This document shows positions 59,580 to 64,000 of a DNA stretch of 64,000 bases, one piece after another. The DNA comes from Verrucomicrobia bacterium UBA3841 (GTDB lineage: Bacteria > Verrucomicrobiota > Kiritimatiellia > RFP12 > UBA1067): contig DGHT01000066.1 of assembly GCA_002392765.1 (NCBI GenBank), positions 3,646 to 67,645 of the forward strand, written 5' to 3'. A program made the translations under genes and the position numbers. Within the stretch, counting starts at the first letter, position 1. Every line of letters starts with the position of its first letter. The notes beneath the pieces were generated by a model, which saw nothing but the letters and a program-made list of their open reading frames with translations, was not told where the DNA came from and did not search any database.

Positions 59580-62534
59580 ATGATGCGTCTGATCAAAATA
59601 GTTGCCATTGCATCGCTCGCCATCGCTGCAGGCGGCGCGTTCGCGGCGGAGCCGCAGCTTTGCATGGTCGGCGGATCGACCACGGCCGAATGCAAAGGCG
59701 ACAGGCTCGCGCCAATGGCCAAGACCTTCAAAGCTGTTTCGCCGGACGGATTGAACGAACTGCGCCTTGAAATCGGGGAGAAGGGCATGAAGTATTCCGT
59801 CTGGCGGCGCGGCAAGGCGATTGTGGAGCCGACGGGACTGGCGCTCAAGGTCGGCGGTTCCTGGCTGAACGGACGCGAGGTGTTCGTGCCGGGCACGGAG
59901 ATGAAATCCGAAACGCGCAAGGTCGAGGGAATGCTTGCAACTCCGATCTACAAAAAGTCTGCAATCGATCTCGCGGCGAACGAGACAAAGGTCTATTTCG
60001 GCGACTGGGCGGTGCGGCTCCACGCGCGCAACGACGGCGTAGCATGGAGGTTCGAGACGGAGTTTGGCGACAAGCCGCTGCTCGTGACGGCAGAATCGAC
60101 CACCGTCCGCTTCCCGAAAGACGCGGAGCTTTGCTATACGGTAGCAGATGGTTTCATGTCGGGCTGGGAAAAGCCTGCGGTGATTGGACCGGTGGAAAGC
60201 GTTCCCGCCGGGCACCCGCAGATTGTGATGACGCCTTTCACGGCGACTGTGGCGGGGGCGGGTGTTGTCACGGTGACGGAATCCGACCTGCGCGAATATC
60301 CGGGGCTCAACTTCTACCGGCGCGAGGGCGAGACCGATACGCTGCGCTCGCGGCAGGCAGGCGTGCCGAAGGAGGTCGACAAAGGACGTCGCAAGATAAA
60401 AGTCTTGAACCGCGAGCCGTATCTTGCGAAGACGAAGGGAACGCGCAGCTTTCCGTGGCGCGTGTTCATTCTTGGCGACAGGCCGAGCGATCTCGTCGAA
60501 TCCGATGCCGTTTATGCTCTCGCCACTCCCCACTCCCATCTCTCCACTCCCAACTCCCCCACTGACTTCACCTGGGTCAAGCCAGGCAAGGTCGCGTGGG
60601 ACTGGTGGAATGGTTTCAAGATCACAGATGTTCCCGGACTAGAGACGGGCTGCAATTTCGAGACATACAAGGAATACGTCAATTTCGCCGCGGCGAACGG
60701 CATTGAATACATCATCATGGACGAGGGCTGGTCCGAAAAACTCGACTTCGATCGTCCGCGCGACGAAGTGAACGTTCCAGGCGTAATTGCATACGCGAAG
60801 GAGAAGGGCGTAGATGTCATTCTATGGGCCGCATGGGCGCCTCTGACCGATCGCGAGGCGCGGCTGCGCATATTCGACCGCTACGCCGCAATGGGAGCGA
60901 AGGGCTTCAAGATCGACTTTATCGAGCGCGATGACCAGGAGGCCGAGAGATTCCTGGAAGAGACCGCTGCGGATGCGGCGGAGCGCCATCTGCTCGTCAT
61001 GTACCACGGTATCCACAAGCCGACGGGGCTTCAGCGCGCGTACCCCAACATCCTCAACTACGAGGGTGTGTACGGGCTTGAGCAGGGCGGGCGCAGCGGC
61101 GGACGCAAGGTCGTAATATCCAACGACGTCAATCTCGTCTACACGCGCATGGTCGCGGGCTTTATGGACTACACGCCCGGGGCGATGCGCAACCGCGCTT
61201 TCGACGCGCCGCCTTTCGACGCGGAAAAGGACACCTGTGCCTGCTACGGCACACGCTGCCATCAGCTCGCGCTGTTCCCGCTTTTCGAGGCGCCTGCACA
61301 GATGCTCTGCGATTCGCCCACTCAGTATAGGACCGCGCCCGAATGCACGGCGTTCATCAGCAAGGTTCCGACCGTCTGGGACGGGACGCGCGGTGTCGCG
61401 GGCGAGATTGGGAAGTACGCGGTTGTGGCGCGTCGGAAGGGTGGCGAATGGTGGCTTGGCGCGATAACCGGCTGGGAGGCGCGCGAGCTTGAGATTCCGA
61501 CGGACTTCCTCGGCGGCGGCGAGTGGCAGGTTGAGGCGTTCGAGGATGCGCCGGACGCGGACAGAAACGCCGAGCGCTGCATCCGCCGCGATTTCGCCAT
61601 AAAGGCGGGCGAACCGCTCAAGGTCAAGCTCGCGCCCGGCGGCGGATTTGCCGCGAAATTCGCGGAGAAGAATACGGCAGTGCGCGTGATGACGTACAAC
61701 ATACGCTCTGAGGTCTGTGACAGGAAATCTCCGGACAACAACTGGGACGCGCGCAAAGGCGATCTTGCCGATCTTGTTGAGCGCGAAGATCCCGATGTGG
61801 TCGGCTTTCAGGAGGTCACGCCCGAACAGATGGAATTTCTGAAGTCGAGTCTGGCGGCGTACACGTTCGTAGGCGAATACAGGAACGCCGACCGCAAGAG
61901 CGGCGAAGCCTCGCCGATTGCATTCAAGTCCGGCAGATTCGAGGTGTTGAAGTGCGGCACTTTCTGGCTTTCGGAGACGCCGGACGTGGCGGGGAGCGTT
62001 TCGTGGGGTGCGCGGTATCCGCGCGTCTGCTCCTACGCGTTGCTGAAGGATATGGCGACCGGCGCAAAATTCGCGTTTTCCAATACGCATACCGACCATA
62101 GGAGCGAGGTGGCGCGGGAAAAGGGCATGCTGCTCGTCATCGAGAGGATGAAGGAGTTTGGCGGCGGAGTGCCTATAGTCTTTACGGGCGACCACAACTG
62201 CCTCGAGTTCGACAAGTGCGCAATGTCCGTGAAGGAGAGGCTGAAAGACACCCTGTATCTCTCAGAAACACCGCCCGGGGGACCGTGGAGGACGTGTACG
62301 CACTGGGCTTGGAGAGAAAGGGAACTTCCGACGCTTGATGCACTTAAAGTTCCTATGGAGAATCGAAGTGCAAAAGGCGATGATGGCGAGAGAATAGACT
62401 ACATCTACGCTACGCCCGGAACAAGGGTTCTTGCCTACCGTACGATCGCCGCTCCCCGTCCGGGGTTGAAACTCTATCCGAGCGACCACTTCCCGATTGT
62501 CGCGGACATTGTCTTTCAAGAGGGAGAAAGATGA
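59580..62534 (+). CDS. Secreted GH97 fused to an endonuclease/exonuclease/phosphatase-family domain
   Basis: I prefer ATG 59580, nine bases after AAGGA (an ATG at 59571 touches it). A signal peptide (MMRLIKIVAIASLAIAAGGAFA) is followed by PQLCMVGGSTTAECKGD, which looks like the start of an SGNH esterase, and then a GH97 protein. The GH97 part has SPDGLNELRLEI, a beta-sandwich, a barrel with KVAWDWWNG, GIEYIIMDEGW and KGFKIDFIERDDQEA (about 443), and a C-terminal sheet. From about residue 700 an EEP domain follows: VRVMTYNIRSE, DVVGFQEV, SNTHTDH, FTGDHNCLEF and YPSDHFPIVADI. GH97 enzymes are alpha-glucosidases or alpha-galactosidases; EEP proteins cleave phosphodiesters. A CCACTCC heptad tract is translated near residue 315. 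Confidence 0.88.
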   Translation: MMRLIKIVAIASLAIAAGGAFAAEPQLCMVGGSTTAECKGDRLAPMAKTFKAVSPDGLNELRLEIGEKGMKYSVWRRGKAIVEPTGLALKVGGSWLNGREVFVPGTEMKSETRKVEGMLATPIYKKSAIDLAANETKVYFGDWAVRLHARNDGVAWRFETEFGDKPLLVTAESTTVRFPKDAELCYTVADGFMSGWEKPAVIGPVESVPAGHPQIVMTPFTATVAGAGVVTVTESDLREYPGLNFYRREGETDTLRSRQAGVPKEVDKGRRKIKVLNREPYLAKTKGTRSFPWRVFILGDRPSDLVESDAVYALATPHSHLSTPNSPTDFTWVKPGKVAWDWWNGFKITDVPGLETGCNFETYKEYVNFAAANGIEYIIMDEGWSEKLDFDRPRDEVNVPGVIAYAKEKGVDVILWAAWAPLTDREARLRIFDRYAAMGAKGFKIDFIERDDQEAERFLEETAADAAERHLLVMYHGIHKPTGLQRAYPNILNYEGVYGLEQGGRSGGRKVVISNDVNLVYTRMVAGFMDYTPGAMRNRAFDAPPFDAEKDTCACYGTRCHQLALFPLFEAPAQMLCDSPTQYRTAPECTAFISKVPTVWDGTRGVAGEIGKYAVVARRKGGEWWLGAITGWEARELEIPTDFLGGGEWQVEAFEDAPDADRNAERCIRRDFAIKAGEPLKVKLAPGGGFAAKFAEKNTAVRVMTYNIRSEVCDRKSPDNNWDARKGDLADLVEREDPDVVGFQEVTPEQMEFLKSSLAAYTFVGEYRNADRKSGEASPIAFKSGRFEVLKCGTFWLSETPDVAGSVSWGARYPRVCSYALLKDMATGAKFAFSNTHTDHRSEVAREKGMLLVIERMKEFGGGVPIVFTGDHNCLEFDKCAMSVKERLKDTLYLSETPPGGPWRTCTHWAWRERELPTLDALKVPMENRSAKGDDGERIDYIYATPGTRVLAYRTIAAPRPGLKLYPSDHFPIVADIVFQEGER
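60523..60564 (+). repeat. Heptanucleotide tract in coding sequence (CCACTCC-like, about x6)
   Basis: Units CCACTCC, CCACTCC, CATCTCT, CCACTCC, CAACTCC, CCCACTG follow with a 7-bp period. They are translated as TPHSHLSTPNSP in a loop before the GH97 barrel. Confidence 0.75.
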
Positions 62535-62640
62535 TCGTAAGCGATTCCTCAAGACATCCCTGCGCGCCACCGGGCTTGATGTCGCGGTGACGGTGATATT
62601 CGGTTTCGCAGTTGTCATGCTCCTAGTGTTTGAAAAGTCA
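62535..62640 (+). pseudogene. Possible decayed Tat-leader remnant
   Basis: Just after the GH97 stop, the frame reading RKRFLKTSLRATGLDVAV (about 62540-62595) resembles the Tat pattern RRxFLKxS, but it has no start codon and is followed by a hydrophobic stretch and a stop. It fits the pattern of Tat-gene remnants behind other large genes here. Confidence 0.35.
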
Positions 62641-62651
62641 TCTGCTCTTTT

Positions 62652-62930
62652 CGAGATTTTCCGCATATAATTCTCATTTAGTCTTGCCTATGTGAATGTT
62701 GACATCTCCCGAATCAACAATTCTTCATCCCCCGATAAGATTTTCCGCAATGTATTCTCATCAAGTCTCGTTCACTGTGATGCGGTCTCCCGAGGCCCAA
62801 TATTTCTCTGCACTCGATAAGATTTCCGCATATAATTCTCATTTAGTCTTGCCTATGTGAATGTTGACATCTCCCGAATCAACAATTCTTCATCCCCCGA
62901 TAAGATTTTCCGCACAAGATTCTCATTTTA
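62652..62930 (+). repeat. Tandem 81-84-bp repeats, about 3.4 units
   Basis: Units begin at about 62652, 62733, 62815 and 62898 with CGA(TA)AGATTT. Units 1 and 3 are almost identical; unit 2 is diverged in its second half; unit 4 is cut after about 33 bp by a promoter. Each carries the core AAGATTTTCCGC, five variable bases, ATTCTCATTT, also found inverted at 23103-23129. Confidence 0.85.
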
Positions 62931-62939
62931 TGGTATAAT
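62931..62939 (+). promoter_or_regulatory. Extended -10 promoter facing a non-coding region
   Basis: TGG-TATAAT at 62931-62939, immediately after the tandem repeat array. The predicted transcript starts about 62946 and no coding region begins for over 800 bp. Confidence 0.5.
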
Positions 62940-62945
62940 ATGTCA

Positions 62946-63125
62946 TATAAGCTGGAATTATGATGTTTTCCAGCTAATTAGTTAGGAGGGCGCGGCATAC
63001 GCGAGAATGAGGATGGGCTAAATCCGGTGAGCCGCCATCTGACAAGAGAGTACGGTGCTTGCTGGGGTGAATGCGGCTTAAATCGAAGAGACGTTTTATC
63101 CCTCATGCGGGTTAAGTGATAGCAG
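62946..63125 (+). ncRNA. Candidate structured RNA, family unknown
   Basis: The predicted transcript opens with a hairpin (AGCTGGAA/TTCCAGCT, 62950-62975). CGCG-GCATA-CGCG near 62990-63003 follows, and then ATGAGGAT (about 63006) can pair with ATCCCTCAT (about 63092). The latter encloses a GGGCT/AGCC hairpin within GATGG/CCATC. Stop codons occur in all frames. I do not recognise a known riboswitch or ribozyme. Low confidence without comparative data. Confidence 0.35.
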
Positions 63126-63815
63126 AGATATGAACGTCGTAATACATAAGAAGGAATATTAACATCGGAATGCAAACGTCGAAAAACAAGAATATGCAAC
63201 AGAAACATTTTATTGACATGTCCAAAGTTAACGGGTGCATAGTTCGTTGGAGGGCGCGTATTTTCACATGCGGTGTTTCCGGCGGTAGCGGTCGTATTCT
63301 ATTGTTTTTGCGATCCGGTGATTCCATATTTGAGGAACAGTATACTAGAGAAACCGCATGCTTGAGGAACGGACGTATCGTCCGTCCGAAGGAATGCATC
63401 TGCCGTCCGCGCGCCCGTGCTAAGGCGTTTATTCACAAACAATCTATGACTGGGGGATTTGTCGAATGTCGTCCACCATCTTTGCCAAGGCTTTCTCCTT
63501 CGCCAAGGTTGCGGCGGACAAGTCGACAGGCAAGTCGGCGGTCTGGATATGGAAGTGTTGACAATGCAAATGTTGTCATCTACAGATTGGGAATTGGATA
63601 TTGTCAATGTTCCCACAACTGCAAAATTTCACAATTTTCCGCTATTCAACTTTTAAACTTTTCAACGGGCGGGATGGTACCCCGCATTGAGAACCCCTTT
63701 AGCGAAATTACTTCGCAATTCTCACTCCGTTCGGGGAATACGGTTCGGCGACTTCGGCCTCTGGGGATAAGGTCTCTCTGTGAGCCGCCTCATATTTCAA
63801 CTTATATACAATAAT
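63126..63815. other. About 690 bp without a supported gene
   Basis: The region is open in one long frame but shows no family signal or good start, and it includes low-complexity words. TTGACAATG/ATTGTCAATG words and an AACTTTT repeat lie at 63550-63660. A stretch at 63472-63520 reads FAKAFSFAKVAADK when translated, resembling the palindrome-derived linker in the gene at 51728. I see decayed or repeat-derived sequence rather than a gene. Confidence 0.5.
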
Positions 63816-64000
63816 ATGGAAGCGGCAAAATATAAACATTCGGCATACTGGTATGCGTATCACTACGGCTGGACGTACAGCGAGGCGAAAACGCTGGTCG
63901 GGCAATATATCGACATGCATACATACCGTCCGCGCATGAAAAGGCGTCCCGACGGCGAATTCAGTGCGGAGGACTGGCTGAAATGGCGCAATACGCCAAA
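63816..64000 (+). CDS. Unknown protein, 3' end cut by window
   Basis: The frame is open from ATG 63816 to the last base (at least 61 codons), after an AT-rich stretch with CTTATATACAATAAT upstream. The product is rich in Tyr, Trp, Lys and Arg (AYWYAYHYGWTYSEAKTLVG ... FSAEDWLKWRN), which suggests a helical, possibly nucleic-acid-binding protein. I do not recognise it. No clear Shine-Dalgarno is present. Confidence 0.4.
   Translation, partial: MEAAKYKHSAYWYAYHYGWTYSEAKTLVGQYIDMHTYRPRMKRRPDGEFSAEDWLKWRNTP

Noticed and set aside
62652..62930. CRISPR array
   Set aside because: The units are 81-84 bp and nearly identical through most of their length, with no short repeat/unique spacer alternation and no cas genes.
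62946..63125. Known riboswitch (cobalamin, TPP, c-di-GMP) or hammerhead ribozyme
   Set aside because: None of the conserved core words of these classes could be matched in order.
63170..63814. A 214-codon plus-strand frame
   Set aside because: It runs through repeat-like sequence, has odd composition, no family signature and no good ribosome-binding site.

Overview
The window looks like about 64 kb of a GC-rich, Gram-negative chromosome from the PVC superphylum. Kiritimatiellota (a glycan-degrading gut or sediment lineage) is my best guess. This is inferred from style: many secreted glycoside hydrolases of mixed families without SusC/SusD transporters, giant LamG-type surface proteins with signal peptides, Tat-exported phosphoesterases and XylR-type AraC regulators. 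LptD and LpxK show an LPS-bearing outer membrane. No 16S rRNA or other phylogenetic marker is present to prove the assignment.

Layout. 1-2.5 kb: the end of a GH9 gene facing a XylR-like regulator. 2.6-10.6 kb: a four-module LamG surface protein, a beta-helix protein, a PP-loop ATPase and an SGNH esterase. 10.7-21.9 kb: a tightly overlapped housekeeping operon mreB-mreC-mreD-mrdA-rodA-rng-lptD-lpxK-yggS covering rod shape, septal and sidewall growth, RNA processing and LPS assembly. 21.9-33.6 kb: a second regulator, divergent from a five-module LamG-like protein, a Tat phosphoesterase, a large two-module glycosidase-like protein and a GH27 galactosidase. 33.7-43.7 kb, minus strand: nagA, tRNA-Ser(GCU), a two-gene PKS/fatty-synthase-like pair whose KS, AT and DH catalytic residues are replaced while its phosphopantetheinyl transferase is intact, a lysine-2,3-aminomutase-like radical SAM gene, then coaB-trmD-GHL10. 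44.1-62.5 kb: an accessory carbohydrate region with a third surface protein (PATR-like repeats), an AAA_14/DUF4143 ATPase, a FAD-oxidoreductase/beta-helix fusion, a GH127/aspartyl-protease-like/BSP fusion, a Tat phosphoesterase, a permuted GH3 and a GH97/EEP fusion. 62.5-64 kb: mostly non-coding, with 82-bp tandem repeats and a candidate structured RNA, ending in an open reading frame cut by the window edge.

How it works together. Two loci follow the same plan: a XylR/AraC regulator gene whose promoter leaves almost no 5' leader, divergent from a giant modular surface protein with a near-consensus promoter, followed by exported carbohydrate-active or phosphoesterase genes. The three giant proteins share a short C-terminal signature ending in I-V/L-R. 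The third surface gene and the GH97 gene share a 17-bp operator at the same distance from the -10 box, so they are probably co-regulated.

The accessory region is littered with small repeats: heptanucleotide tracts, palindromic elements (one lying in frame inside the GH3 gene), a duplicated start/signal-peptide cassette, and scars of Tat-phosphoesterase genes. They suggest frequent cassette-like rearrangement and domain fusion.
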